Shown here one piece after another: positions 48,301 to 62,054 of a stretch of 64,000 bases of DNA; the stretch's first letter is position 1, and every line of letters begins with the position of its first letter. The notes under the pieces were generated by a model. It saw only the letters and a program-made list of their open reading frames with translations. It had not been told where the DNA came from and did not search any database. The stretch is taken from contig MU119493.1 of the NCBI GenBank assembly GCA_014904845.1, forward strand, positions 1-64,000, read 5' to 3'. Source of the stretch: Acephala macrosclerotiorum (lineage: Eukaryota > Ascomycota > Leotiomycetes > Helotiales > Mollisiaceae). The position numbers and the translations under genes are program-made.

Positions 48301-50903
48301 AACAAAAATTGATTTTACAAATAATAATTAAAATAATAAACGATTTAATAAAATTAAATAAAATTATATTAATATTATTAATTTTTAAAATATATTTCAA
48401 AATAATTACTAAAAATATATTATTTTTATTAATAATTAAAAAAATTAAAACAATTTACGTAATTACTAAAAAAATATAACGTTTATATATCGAATATTAA
48501 ATTACGAGTATATTTACAATAAAAAATAATTCGAATACGAAATTTATTTTAAATTTACTAGTTTTTTTAAACGTATATATTTAATAAAAAAAAAAAAATT
48601 AAAAAAATTTATACAAATTATTAATAACGAAAAAAGAAATATATATAATTAATATATTTTATAAATTAATTAAATTTTATTCGACAATAATTAAATCGTA
48701 GTATAAAAAAAAAGTATTTTATAAGAAAATTATTAGTAAAAAATTATTTTTTATAATGTTTTTATTTGATAAATTAAATTAAAAAAATTTAAATAAAAAA
48801 TTATTAATAAAACAACGCGATAAAAAACGATTAAAAGAATTATATAATAATAAAAAAATATTCAATAAAAAATTACAACGAAATAAATATTATTAATTCG
48901 TTAAAAATAATAATAAAAATGAAAATAAAATATTTATAATATTTATAATAAATAAAAAAAAAATCGATAAAAATTTTTTATTATAATTATAAAAAAAAAC
49001 GTAATTATTACACTCGAAATATTATTCGAAAAATTTCAATAAAAAAAATCGATAATTTAATTGTAAAAAAAAGTTTTTAATTCGTTAAATTCGATTTTAT
49101 TAAATATATTAAAATTTATATTTTTAATTTAAAATTAATTAATAAAATTAAAAATAAAACTATTAATAATTCGTACGAAAAATCAAAATTAATAATTCAA
49201 AAATATAATAATAAAAAAAAGAAAATAATTTTAATATAATTTTTAACGATTTAAAAAATCAATTAATAAATTATTATTATATTAATATTTTTTTTAATTT
49301 AATTTTCAAATAAAATAATTAAAATATAATTTTATAATATTACTCAAATTTATATATAATTAATAATCAATTTTTAGTAATTAATATTTGCGTATTTATT
49401 AAAATAAATTTATTATTTCAATTTATTAAATATTATTATAATAATTTTAAAATTACTATATAAAATAATAAAAATAAAAATACACTAATAAATTACGTAT
49501 TATAAATATTACAAAAAAAAACTATTAATAATTATTTTTATATACAATTTTTATTTTTTAATTATAATTGAAAAAAAAGTATTTAATATTATTAAAATAT
49601 AAACAAATAATATATTTATATTAATAAAAAAAGAATTTTTTATTTTTAAAAAAAATTAATTTAAAAAAATAAAATTCGTAATAAAATTCAAAAGAATTTT
49701 TATACTAGAAATTTTATTAATTTTTAATAAGTATATATTAATTTAATATAAAAAAATAATCTAATTATAATAAAAAAATTAAAATAAGAAATTTAAATTA
49801 ATAAATTTCAAATCGTTAAATTTATAAATTAAATATAAAAAATAATATACTCAAAATATTTATATTATTATAATTTGTTAATTCGAAACAATTTTCGATT
49901 TGTTTATCGCTATTTAATATTAGAATTCGATTAAAATTGAAATTATTATACTAAATAAAAAATTGAAATAATAAATTAAAAATTTAAATCGAAAATTTAA
50001 ATACGTCGCTTTAAATTTATTAATAATAAAATTTTTCGTTTTTGTCAATAGATCGTTTATAAATAATAAAAATTTCAATTTTTAGATTAAATATAAAATT
50101 ATTTTTATAAAAAAAAAAAAAAAAAAAAATAAAAAATTCGAAATTAAAAAAAACTTTATTTATTATAATTCTATTAAAAATAAACGAATTACAAAAAATA
50201 TACTAATTTCGAAAATTTATAGAATAATAAAAAAAATTAATATAATAATAATAATTAAATTTATTATAAATATAATTATAAAATAATTCGATTTTTTTAA
50301 TATTTTAATAATCGTATATATTGATTCGTATTTATTTTACGAGTATTTGATCAAATTTAAAACGATTAAAAAAAAGCATTTAATAATCGATATTATAATT
50401 TTACGATAATTATACGAATACAAAAAATTGTAAAAAATTAAATAAATGAATAAATAAAATAATTCGATAAATATTATAATAAAATCAATTTTTAATAAAA
50501 TTTTAAAAAAGTTTTTAAATATTAATTATTTTAGAATACGAATAAAAAAATGAATTAAAAAAAAAAAATAATAAAAAAAAAATAAATAAAAAAAAATAAA
50601 TAAAAAAAATAAATAAAAAAATATTTATTTTAATATTATTATTATTTGAAATTTTAAATTAAAAATAAAAAAATTCTTTTAAATTTGAAATTTATAAATT
50701 TTAATAAACTTTAAAAATAACGTTAATAAATTAATATTGTTTTCAATATTTAATTATTTGATTTTTATTTTTTTAATATTTTTATTTGTATTAAAATTAG
50801 CGAGTTTTATATATTTACAACGTATAATAAAAAAAAAAATTATTTTATTCGTTTAAATTATTAAAAACAATAGCGTTTTTATTATAGAAAAAAAAATTAC
50901 TAA

Positions 50904-51129
50904 TATCGAAATAAATATTATATAATATTTACGTGCGATTCGAATTTGCATATAATTAATATTGTTTTATTTTTATTTTCGAAATAAAGTTTTTATATTT
51001 CGAGTTTTATTTTTTAAATAGTAAAATAAAAATCAATAATTATTACGTATATTAGAATTTTAAAAAGAAGTTTTACGTGCGTTTATATTATTTTACTAAT
51101 AAATTTAGTATTTTTAATATAATACTAAT
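50904..51129 (-). repeat. LTR of element L copy B, right (5' side)
   Basis: It runs from TATCGAAATAAATATTATAT to AATATAATACTAAT, the reverse complement of the left LTR of copy A. Confidence 0.8.
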
Positions 51130-51169
51130 AATTATTTTTTTAATTCCGATTATTAATTTGCGTATTAAT

Positions 51170-51840
51170 TAATATTTTTTTGATTTTTTTACGAATATAT
51201 AAATAATTAAAAATTAAAACGATATAATTCATAATATTTTTTTTATTACGATTAAAATATTATTAAATTAAATTTTATATTAATTTACGAGAAAAAAAAA
51301 TTAATTAAAATAAAAATTAGAATATATATATAAAAAGAAATATAAATATAATATAAAATATTAAAATTAAAAAATATTTTTTATTTTAAAATAAATTTTT
51401 TTTTTAAAAAAATTGTTTAATTAATATTATATAAAAAAATTGTAATTATTATAAAAAGTTTATAATGTAATTAATATAATTATAAGATTTTTTATTTGTT
51501 TTTTTTAAACGAGCGATTTTTTATAATCATTTTATAAATATTAAATTTTTAAATTATAAAATTATTTATTAAATTTATAATTAAATAAAAAATTACATTA
51601 AAAAATAAATTGAGTTTTTATTATAAAAATAGAAATTATTAGTATTAAAATATATATACGTATTTATTACGTACTTTAATTAAAAAGAAATTAATATAAA
51701 ATTTAAAAATATATTAATACTTTTAATTTTAAATTTAATTTTTTAAACAATTAATAATTTTTATATTTAATACGTAAAAATTATAATAATTGAACGTAAT
51801 ATATTCATATATTTAAATATTTTAATATTATTAATAAAAC
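51170..51840 (+). repeat. Dispersed repeat R1, copy 1
   Basis: It matches 62,055-62,625 in the same orientation, with blocks TATTTATTAAATTTATAATT, AAAATATATATACGTATTTA and AAACGTAATATATT. The two copies are about 10.8 kb apart in direct orientation and could be LTRs of one element, but no paired internal features can be identified. Confidence 0.65.
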
Positions 51841-54800
51841 AAATAATTTATTAAAACGAATTATATAAAAAATAAAAATTGATTTTTATTATTTTATTAT
51901 ATTTTATTTTAATTAATTATAAACAAATTAAATTTTTTTAATATTTTTAAAATTATTTAAAAATTTTATTAATAAAACATATAATTAATTATTAATTTTA
52001 TTATTATTTTTATTAAAAAATAATATAATTTTAAATATAAATTATTTATAATAAATATTAATAATTTAATATATATTAAATTATATAAAAATTATAATTT
52101 TTCAAATTATTTAAATTTAAAACTTATAAAATAATATATTAATTCTTTTCGTATTAAAAAACTCGTTAATCGCTTTATATATAAATTAAATTTATTTTTT
52201 TATTAAAAGATTTATTTAATTATTTTAATTATTTATTTATATTTTATATTAAAAAACGAAAATTTATATAATAAACTAAAATTAAATAACGTAAAATCGA
52301 TTAATATTAATTTAAATAATAAATATAATAACAATTAAAAATTTTAAAAACTTAAAAAGATTATAAATAAAAAATATATTTAATATAATAATAAAAATAA
52401 TTTCAAATATTTAATTAAATAAAAAAATTATAATAATATATAAAATTAATAATATAAAATCGAATTATTCGAAAATATAAACGAATTTATTTAAAAATAT
52501 AAAATTCGTATAATAAATTTTTTAATTCGAATTCGTATACGTATTCGTTTAAAAAATTAATTTTAAATTTAAAAACGATAATTTAAATAATTATACAAAT
52601 TTTAAAATCGTTTTAAAAAAACTATTAATTTAAAAAAATTTATATAATTTTAATTAATTAAAAAATTTTATTTTTAAATTTAATATATTTATTTTATTTA
52701 TTAGCGTTATTTTATTTGTTTATAATTTATTTATTTTAATTTTTTTTTATAACGTTTTTATTTTTAATAATTATAATAATTTTATAATAATTTTTAATTT
52801 TAAAATTATTTTATTTTATTATATATTTTACTTTTAAAAAATAGTATATAGCGTTTAACGATAATAATTTTAATATTTACAAAATTTTAATTTTTAATGC
52901 AAATTTTATTAAATTTAAAAAAAATTTATTTATTTTTAATATATAAAAACAATATATTTTATTATTTTTAAAAAACGAAAAATCGAATAATATTATTTAT
53001 TATTTTGTTTTTTTTAATTCTATTTTAAATAATAAAAACAAATTCGTTTTTAATTATAAAACAATTTACGAATTTAATTATAAATACAAAATAAATTTTT
53101 CGAATATATTATTATTATTAATTTTCAATTTTTTATTTTTTTTATTAAATTTCAAAAATATTTTATTAATTTTTTTATTTAAAATTAAATATATTTTATT
53201 AAAAATTTTCGCGATATATTAAATTTTTTTTATATTTTTTAAATTCTTTTTATAAAAATATTTAAAATTAATATAATAATTTTTTAATTTTTTTATATTA
53301 AAAATAATAATAATATACAATTTATTAATAAAACGTTTTTTTTATATAAGAAAATATTATATTATTTATTAAAAAAATTTTAAAAACAAATTATTAATTT
53401 AATTTTATATTAATAAATTTTACTTTAAATATAATAATTTTTTTAATAATTTAAAACTTTTTATTAAACGTTTATTCGTCGAATTAAATAAAAATAAATT
53501 TAAAAACGTTAAATTTATTTTTAATTTAAAATTTTTTTATATTTATTTATTTATTTATTTATTTTATAAATTAAAAATAAATTCAAATATTTAATTTTAA
53601 ATTTATAATTAATATAATTTTACTTCGAATAAATATTAATAAAATTTTATATATAATAAAAAAAATATAATAAATTAAAATTAAAATTATTTAAACATTA
53701 AATTATAAAATTTATTTAATTAAAATTATAAATAATATATTGGTAAATTTATTAAAACTTATAAACGTTTTAATAAAAAAATTTATAACATTTAAAAACA
53801 CGAATTTAATTAATAAAATTAATATTAAAAATTATAATTTTTTATTATAATTCGTAAAAAAAAAAATTTTTAATTATATTAAAAATAATATAATATATAA
53901 ATTTAAAAAAAACGTTAAAAACAATACGAATAAATAATTTCTTTTTATCGAATAATTTAAAATCGAATAATATTTATTTTTTAAAAATTTAATAAAATTA
54001 ATTTTTTATTATTAATTCGATTATTTTTAAAAATTAAACGTAATAACGATTAATAATAATAAATTCAACGTTTTAAAAAAAATTAAAAAAATTAAAATTT
54101 TTTTTTTATAAATTATTATAATTATTACAATAAATTATATAATAATCGATTCGAATATTTTACGTTTTTTATTAAATCGAAATAAAAATCAAATTTATTC
54201 GATATAAATATAATAAATATTAACGAATAAAATAATAACGAAATCGAAAACGAAAATACAAATATTAATAAAATTATTATTTTTAAAAAATATTATAAAA
54301 TTTATTAATAAATATTTTTAATATTAAAATTTGTAAAAAATAAAAATCGATTATTAAATACGTCAAAAAATTAATTTAAAAAAAAATAATATATTAAAAA
54401 TTTTAAAAAAAATATATTTAATTTTATTTTAAATAAAATATTTATTAAAATCGAAAATTTAATTAAAATTATTAATAAAAATTCGAAAATTCGATTTTAT
54501 TATTTTTAAAATATATAAAACTAATAAAATTTATAATACAAAAAATATTTTAATTCGAAAATATTAAAAAACGTTAAAAAATTTATAAATATATTTATAT
54601 AAAACAATTTATTATTAAAAATATAAATAAATCAAATTTTATATATATTTATTTTATAATATAATTATATAAAAATTCTAATAACGAATTAATATTTTTA
54701 TATAATTATATATTAATTTTTTTTCAATTAATAATAATTTTCGTTTTTTATATAATTAAATTAATCGTTAATATTTATTTTAATATTATATTATTTTTAA

Positions 54801-55564
54801 ATTAATTTTAAAAAAAAATAATTTAATTATTTTATAATATTTTTATTTATTATAATTTTATTAATAATATATTTTTCGCGATATTAAATTTTATTAAAAA
54901 AAAAAATTTATTTTTTATTTAAACGATTTTTTTTAAAATTAAAATTATAAATAATTTTTTTATTTAATATTTGTTTTTATAAATAAAATTTTATTCAATA
55001 TATATACTAATTCGTAAAATTAATATTTTTATTTTTAAAATATATTAAATTTAAATATTTTATATTAATATTAAATTTATTTAATATTAATAAATTTTAT
55101 ATTTTTAATTATTATATTAATATTAAAATTTATTATTTTTTTTTAAATTTCTTAAAATTTTATTAATAATTTAATATAAAAAAAAATGTAAAAATTATTA
55201 ATAAAACAATAAAAAATTAATTAAAAAACGAAAAAAAGTTTTTTTTATTTTTTATAATATAAATTTTTTTTTTTTCTAAGACAATAATACAAATATAATT
55301 ACGAAATTATTTAATAAAAAAAAAAACATTATAAAAATTTTTAATTTTACGAAAACGTAAAAAACTTTTAAAAGAGAAAAATTTTATTACGTAAAAATCA
55401 ACGATCAATTAATACGATTTAATACGATTTAATATAATTTATTAAATTTAATTTTTATATTATAATTTTATAAAATGAATTATTTTTTATTATATATATT
55501 ATTTTTCAATATAAAATTTATTTTTAAAATTAATTTTTATTTATATTATTTTTTTATAATAAAA

Positions 55565-55757
55565 ATTTTATTAGTTTATTTATTTTAATAAAATATATTT
55601 TTTAAATAAATATTTTATTAATTAATTTTTTTTCGATTAAAATTCTTTATTTTAATTTAAAAACGATTATAAATAATTTACAAATTATAATTTTTAAAAA
55701 AATTAAAATTAAAATATAAAATAATAAAATAATTTCGTTTTTTAATATTATAATTTT
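55565..55757 (+). repeat. Dispersed repeat R2, copy 2
   Basis: Partner of 7,170-7,425: the same AAAATATATTTTTTAAATAA, TTTTTTTTCGATTAAAATTC and TAATTTCGTTTTTTAATA blocks, more strongly RIPed and with a short internal deletion. Confidence 0.6.
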
Positions 55758-55870
55758 TAATTTTAAATTTAATTTTTTAAATAATTAATAATTTTTATAT
55801 TTAATATATAAAAATTATAACAATTAAACGTAATATATTAATATATTTAAATATTTTAATATTATTAATA
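55745..55870 (+). repeat. Dispersed repeat R1, partial copy
   Basis: It matches the last 120 bp of the R1 copies at 51,720-51,840 and 62,505-62,625. It follows R2 directly, so R2 and the R1 tail form one composite unit here. Confidence 0.6.
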
Positions 55871-57924
55871 TTAATTAATATTTAATTTTATTAATTAAAT
55901 ATAAAATAATAAAATTTAAATTAAAAAAAGTTTTTACGTAAAAAAATATATATTTAATTTTTTTTCAATATTTAAAAAATTTTATAAAAAAATACTAAAA
56001 AGAATTTATATAAAAAAATATAATTTTTTTAATATTTAAAAGTTTTACATTTTATATTTTTTTAAATATTTAAAAAATTTTACGTATAATATTAAAATTT
56101 TAATTTGCGTTTATTACGTATAATAAAAAAATTAATTATAAGAATTTTATTTATATTTTATATATAAATAAATTATTAATAATTATAAAAAAAAGTTTTA
56201 TTATTAAATAAAATAAAATTAAATAAATATATAAAAAAAAAATTTATTTTATTATAATAAAAATAAATATAAAAAAAAAATCAATTTTTAATAATTAAAT
56301 TTAAATAAATTTATTATTAATAAATTTATTTTATATAAATTTTATATATTTAAAAAATTAAAATATAAAAATAAAATTTTATAAAAATTTTATTAAAATA
56401 ATATATTTTAAAATAATTATCAACGAATTAATTTTTTATTTAAAAAATTATTTTAAAAATAATAATATATATATTTTATATAAAAAATTTAATTTTCAAT
56501 TTAATTCGAATAATTAATTTTAATTAAATTTAATTATTTTAAATAAATTTAAAAAATTAAAATTTAAATAAAAAATATATATTATTTAATAATTAAATTT
56601 ATAAAAATTTTAAAAAATTTTAATTTAAAAAAACGAAATTTTTTTTTTTAAAATTTTAAATATAAATTAAAAATTATAATAAAAAGTATTTTAAAATTAA
56701 TATTATAAAAATTTAAAAATATTATTAAAAATTTTTTCAAAATAAAAAATAAATATAATATTATAATTTATTATAAAATAAATTAATTTAAAATAATAAT
56801 ATTTAAAAAAAATTATTTATTTAAAAAAATAATAAAAAAATAATATTATTTATAATAATAATTAATTTTTTAATTTTTTAATATATGATAAAACGATTAT
56901 AAATTTTAAAAAATTAATTATTTATAATAAAAAATTTACGACGAATATTAATCGTATAATATAAAAAAAAAAATTTAAAATTTTAAATAAAAATAAAAAA
57001 TAAAAATTTAAAAAATTAAATAATTAAAAAATTTAATAATTTAAAAAATTTTTATTTTAATAATAATAATAAATATAAAAAAATAATTTACGATTTTTTT
57101 AATAAAAAATTAAAATTATTTTAAATTTATTATAATAATATAAATATTTTTAATAATAATTATTTGTTTAAAAAAATTATTAAATATATAAAAATTAAAT
57201 TTAAAATTTTATATATTTTAATAATATATTAAAAAAAAAAAAAAAAAATTATTTAATAAATTATAATAAATTTAAAAAAAATAATTAAAAAAAAAATGAT
57301 AAAAACAATAATATAAAAAATTATATTTTATAAATTTGTAATAATATTAAAAAATATTATATATTAAAAAAAATTTAATATTAATTATATTATATTATTT
57401 AATTAATTAAAAAAAAAAAAAAATTTAAAATAATTAAATTTTAATATTTATTTTATTAATTATTAGTCGTTCGCCTTAAGGACTAATATCAACTTTTATT
57501 AAGTCACGTGTAATTCACGTGGCACGAGGCATCTCAACTATGGGCGATTTTGCTCAAATTTAATCGAGGTGCCCAAATAGAGCGATTTGATTGGTTTATT
57601 AAGAAATTCTACTGTCACATGATTTCGGAATAATGCGCAGCCGCTCCAATAAAGAACACCAAAATCTCACGATTGCAGCTACGCCCACAATTATAATCCA
57701 TTAATTAATCCAAATAGTATAAAACTTATAAATAAATTGAAACTCGATTAAACACCTCTAGATTTTAAGTTTCAAATGATTTTATTAATCCGTTATTGCG
57801 AAAATCTATAAAATATAGTCGCACTCAGCCAAAATCGCGATCGCAACACTGCTCAAGTGCGCTTCTGCCTTAGGCACTAAGGCCGGCAACCGCTCCTCCG
57901 GTGAGAAACACCAAAACTCTCTAA

Positions 57925-58545
57925 GTGCGTTTTTGCCTTAGGCATTAAGGCACTCATTTAAGTGCTGGATATCTCTATAGCTGCGCAGCTTTTAAGGGGG
58001 GTCTAGAGGATCTCCCCCTAGTAAATATAATGGTAATAACTATTTATAATCAATAGAATCAATCGTAGTCATTCAATATAAGAGACGGGGGTCCCAGGGG
58101 GTGTCCCCCTAGCGTGAGGCTCTGCCAGAAGTGCGTTTCTGCCTAAAGCATTAGGCACTTAAATGCTAGAACTGCTTTATGGCTGCGCAGCTCTCGAGGG
58201 GGTCCCAGGGGGTCTCCCCCTGGAATTATATGCTAAGTAAAGTAATCTAAATTGATTGAATCGATCGTAGTAGCTGAATATAAGACGGGGGTCCCAGGGG
58301 GTGTCCCCCTGGTGTAAAGCTCTACTAGAAGTGCATTTATGCCTAAGGCACTAAGGCACTTAAATGCTGGAATAGCTGCGCAGCTTTCAAGGGGGGTCCC
58401 AGGGGGTCTCCCCTTGGAATTATATACTAAAGAAAGTAATTTAAATGGATTGAATTGATCGTAGTAACTCGATATAAGAAACGGGGGTCCCAAGGAGTGT
58501 CCCCCTAGTAATATGAGGCTCCGCAGTGCGTTTTTGCCTTAGGCA
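57925..58545 (+). repeat. Tandem array of ~200-bp hairpin-rich units
   Basis: The start motif GTGCRTTTNTGCC recurs at 57,925, 58,131, 58,331 and 58,526 (spacing 206, 200, 195), giving three units and a partial fourth; a related half-motif lies at 57,857. Each unit holds TGCCTWAGGCA-type palindromes, AGCTGCGCAGCT (perfect 12-bp palindrome), GGGGGTCCCAGGGGGTCT followed by CCCCCT, ~60 bp of AT-rich linker, and a second GGGGGTCCCAGGGGGTGT with CCCCCT. AGGGGG-TNT-CCCCCT can form a tight stem. Confidence 0.85.
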
Positions 58546-58752
58546 CTAATGAGCTTATCAGCTTATCGGCTTCACCGCCCGGCAGAATCTTGAACTACTA
58601 TTTTACTTTAATAATTCAAATGCTTATAAAACGCTTAAATTAAGAGCTTTTAGCTTAAAACTTGAAATAAAAATAGATTACTAAAGTCGAAGACTTTATA
58701 GCCCTTGACAAGAGCGCCCCTGCGAAGCCTGCGAAGTAAAATGTGCATCGAG

Positions 58753-58816
58753 TAAAAAAAAAAAAAGTTCGTCCGCTGATTGGCTCGCTTGCGAGTCGGC
58801 GGACGGACTCTTTTTT
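58753..58816. repeat. Strong hairpin flanked by A- and T-runs
   Basis: GTCCGC..GGCTCGC on the left pairs with GCGAGTCGGCGGAC on the right around a TT loop at 58,789-58,790; the stem extends into an A-run left and CTCTTTTTT right. It marks the right end of the GC-rich island and could be a foldback element end. Confidence 0.65.
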
Positions 58817-59775
58817 CGGAACGAGAAAAACATTTTAAATATAATAAATATAAAATAAATAAAAATCGTAATAATAAACGTAATTAAAATAAATATAATT
58901 ATAATTATAAAAATTAAAAATATAATAAATATAATTAAAATAATTATTTGAAAAAAAAATAAATTATATTTATAAAAAAATAAATTATTAATTTATAAAA
59001 TATTTTTTAAACGAAAAATAATAAATATATAAAAAATTTAAAAATAAAATATTTTTTTATTATAAAAAATACGTTTTTATAATAAATTATTAAATTTTTT
59101 TAATTTATAAAAAAAGAATTAAAAAATTTAAAAGTGAAAATAAAATAAATTTTTTTAATATTTTTATTTTAAATATAAAAAAAATTAATTTTTTTATTAT
59201 AAAATACATTAATATTAAAAAATTAATAACGAAATTAAATAATTAAAAAATATAATATTTATTAATTAAAAACAATATATTTTATTTAATTAAAAAAAAT
59301 TTAAATTAAATTTTTTTTTTCATTTATAAATAAATATATTATAAAAAATTTGTAAAGTATATTATTAAATATAAATATAATTATTATATTAATTATAAAA
59401 TATAATTAATTTATAATTTTATAAAAAATTAATTTACGAATTAAATTTAATATTTTAAATCGTAAAAAAAAAAATTAATTTAAAATAAATAATATAAAAA
59501 TCGAAAATATAATTAAAATTTATATTTTTATTAAATATATTATTTTTTACGTTATATTTTATAATATATTATTTTTATTATTTTTAAAAAATATAAATAA
59601 ATTTAAAATTTAATTTAATAATATAAAAAATTATATAAAAAAATATAATAATAATATAATTATATTAATTATATGCAAATAAAAATACTTATAAATTTTA
59701 TTAATAAAATTAAAAAAAGTTTTTATTTAATATTATTTAATAAATATAAATTTATAATACGTATAAAAAAAATTT

Positions 59776-59830
59776 AAATATTTATTAATATAACGATTTA
59801 TAAATATTTATTAATATAACGATTTATAAA
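59776..59830. repeat. 26-bp tandem duplication
   Basis: TATTTATTAATATAACGATT followed by TATAAA occurs twice in direct succession, identically. In such degraded DNA an exact duplication must be recent relative to RIP. Confidence 0.7.
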
Positions 59831-62054
59831 TATTTTTAATAAAATTAAATATAAAAATTTTATATTTTAATAATTAAAACAAATTAATAAATTTTATTAT
59901 TATTATTAAATAAACGCGAAATTATTAAAATAATTTAATTCTTTTTTTAATAAATAATTATTAATATTATATATTTAAATAATAATACGATTTTATAATT
60001 TATTATAAAAATATTTACGCGATTTATATAAAACGTAATTAAAAAATATTAAATTAATATATATTTAAAATTATTAAAAGTTTTAATTTATAACATTAAA
60101 AAAAAATTTATATTTATAAAATTTATATAATAAATAAAAATCGTAATAATAAAAATAATTTTTTTTTTAATTAAAACATATAATTCAATTAAAAAAATAA
60201 AAAATATTATATTTAATTATAACGAGTTTATATAATTATATTAAAAAAAATATATATAATAAATAATAATAAAAGTTTATAATAATTTAATAAAAATAAA
60301 TAAATTTATATTAATTTTATTAATATTTAAAATATAAATATTTTTATATTAATAATAATAAAAAAATTAAATATTATTTACAAAATAATAAATTTATTAA
60401 TTAATTTAAAAATATAAATTTTTAAAAAATATAAAAAATAAAAAATATTATATAAATTATTAATAATTATAAACGAAAAATATATTATATAATTATTTTA
60501 CGAATTAATATATTTTAAATTAATTATAATTAAATTTCATTTTTAAAAATCGTAAATGAAAAATTTAATAAAAAAATAATTTATAAAAAAAAATTAAAAA
60601 AACGAAAAATTAAAAATAATAAATATAATATAAAAAAATAAAAATTAAAAAAACGATAATAATTATTATTTAATTTAAATATTATAAATAATTGAAAAAT
60701 ATAAAAATTAAAATGAAATTTATAATTTATATAACGAATAAAAAAAAACGAATATAAAATTTATAATTAAATTATAAAAAAAAAAAATTATTATTATATT
60801 TAAAGTTTTTTTTAAAAATTTATAATAAAAAAAATAAAAAAAATAATTTATAAAAAACGTTTTTAAATTTATATAATATAATTTAATTACGTATAAAAAT
60901 ATTTTAATTTTTAAATTTAAATTAATATATAAAAATAAAAATAAAATAATAAACGAATTATATAAAAAAAACGAAAATTATAATTTAAATTTTTAACGAC
61001 GAATTAAAAAAATTTATTTTTATAAAATCTTTTATTATTTAATAAATAAATTAAAAAACGATTTTAATTTTAATTTTAATTTAAAATTATAATTTTATAA
61101 TATAATTATAAAACGTTATATAAATATATATAATTATAAATTTTAATTTAATATATAATTTGTATTAATTTAATAAAAAAATAATTATAATTATAAAAAA
61201 ATTAAAAAAAATTAAATTATAAATAAAAAATAAAAAATAAAAAATATTTACAAATTAATTAATATTTAATAATAAAATTATATAATTATAAAATAAAAAT
61301 AAAAAAATTAAATTTATCGATTTAAAAATTATAAATTATTTTAATTAATATTAAAAATAATAAATTTATAAAATATATATTATATTTATTTATTAATTTA
61401 TTAATCGTTATATAATATTAAATTTTAATAAAGAAAATATAATAATTTTAAATAAAAAATTAAAATAATAATAAAATAATTTATACGTTAATAATATTAA
61501 TTTAAATTTGCAAATTAAATATATAATTATAATTTTTAATAAAATTTAAATAAAAAATAATTTAATATATTAAAATTTTATAAAATATAAAAAAATTATT
61601 AAAAACGTTTTAACGTTTAAAATTTATAAAATAATTAATAAAATAAATATAATAATTATAAAATAATTTGATTTATTTAATATTTTTATTATTATTTATA
61701 CGAATTTATATTTTTTATATAATTATTTAATAAAATTAAAAATAATAAATAAAAAACGTAAAAAAATATAAAAAATAAAATAAATATTATAATAAAATTT
61801 AATTTAAATAAAATTTTATTTTTTTAAATTAAATTTGTAAAAATATAAAAATATAATTAATTATTATTAATTAATTATATAAATTACAAATTAAAATATT
61901 TAATTACTAATTTTATTAATCAATTTTTAAATTAATTAAAATATGATATTATTAAAAATTTAATTATATTTAAAATATATTAAATTATTAATATTTTTAA
62001 TAATTATATAACGTAATTAATATTATAAATAAAAATTTATTAATTATATAAAAT

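Larger units (their letters stand above)
44572..51129 (-). mobile_element. LTR retrotransposon family L, copy B, inverted relative to copy A
   Basis: This is the reverse complement of the 29,423-35,798 element: LTRs at 44,572-44,783 and 50,904-51,129, the 12-bp array at 45,312-45,376, an A/T microsatellite at about 50,550-50,625 that mirrors the one at 29,935-30,005, and long colinear stretches such as 45,490-45,760 against 34,590-34,860. The left LTR lacks about 15 bp of its outer end. Its sense strand keeps G and has lost C over most of its length. No protein can be read. Confidence 0.8.
51130..57469. other. AT-rich block without genes
   Basis: Saturated AT-rich sequence with CpG-only cytosines over long stretches and no meaningful open frame. 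It contains repeat R1 (51,170-51,840), R2 (55,565-55,757) and a partial R1 (55,745-55,870), listed separately. The rest is presumably older transposon interior. Confidence 0.7.
57470..58830. other. Non-coding GC-rich island
   Basis: Abrupt GC-rich island inside AT-rich DNA, with no credible coding frame. Left part: CACGTG-containing palindromes near 57,514-57,532, then unique-looking sequence. Middle: a tandem hairpin-rich array at 57,925-58,545. Right: ordinary sequence ending in a strong hairpin at 58,753-58,816. Neither end shows an LTR, and the outer ends show no obvious inverted repeat. Its origin is unknown. Confidence 0.6.

Noticed and set aside
58233..58493. 86-codon minus-strand frame in the GC array
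   Set aside because: It follows the tandem unit and repeats GTPPGTP-type peptides; no protein-like features.
57925..58545. CRISPR array
   Set aside because: Units are ~200 bp, with no 30-bp repeat/spacer structure, and the host is clearly a eukaryote.
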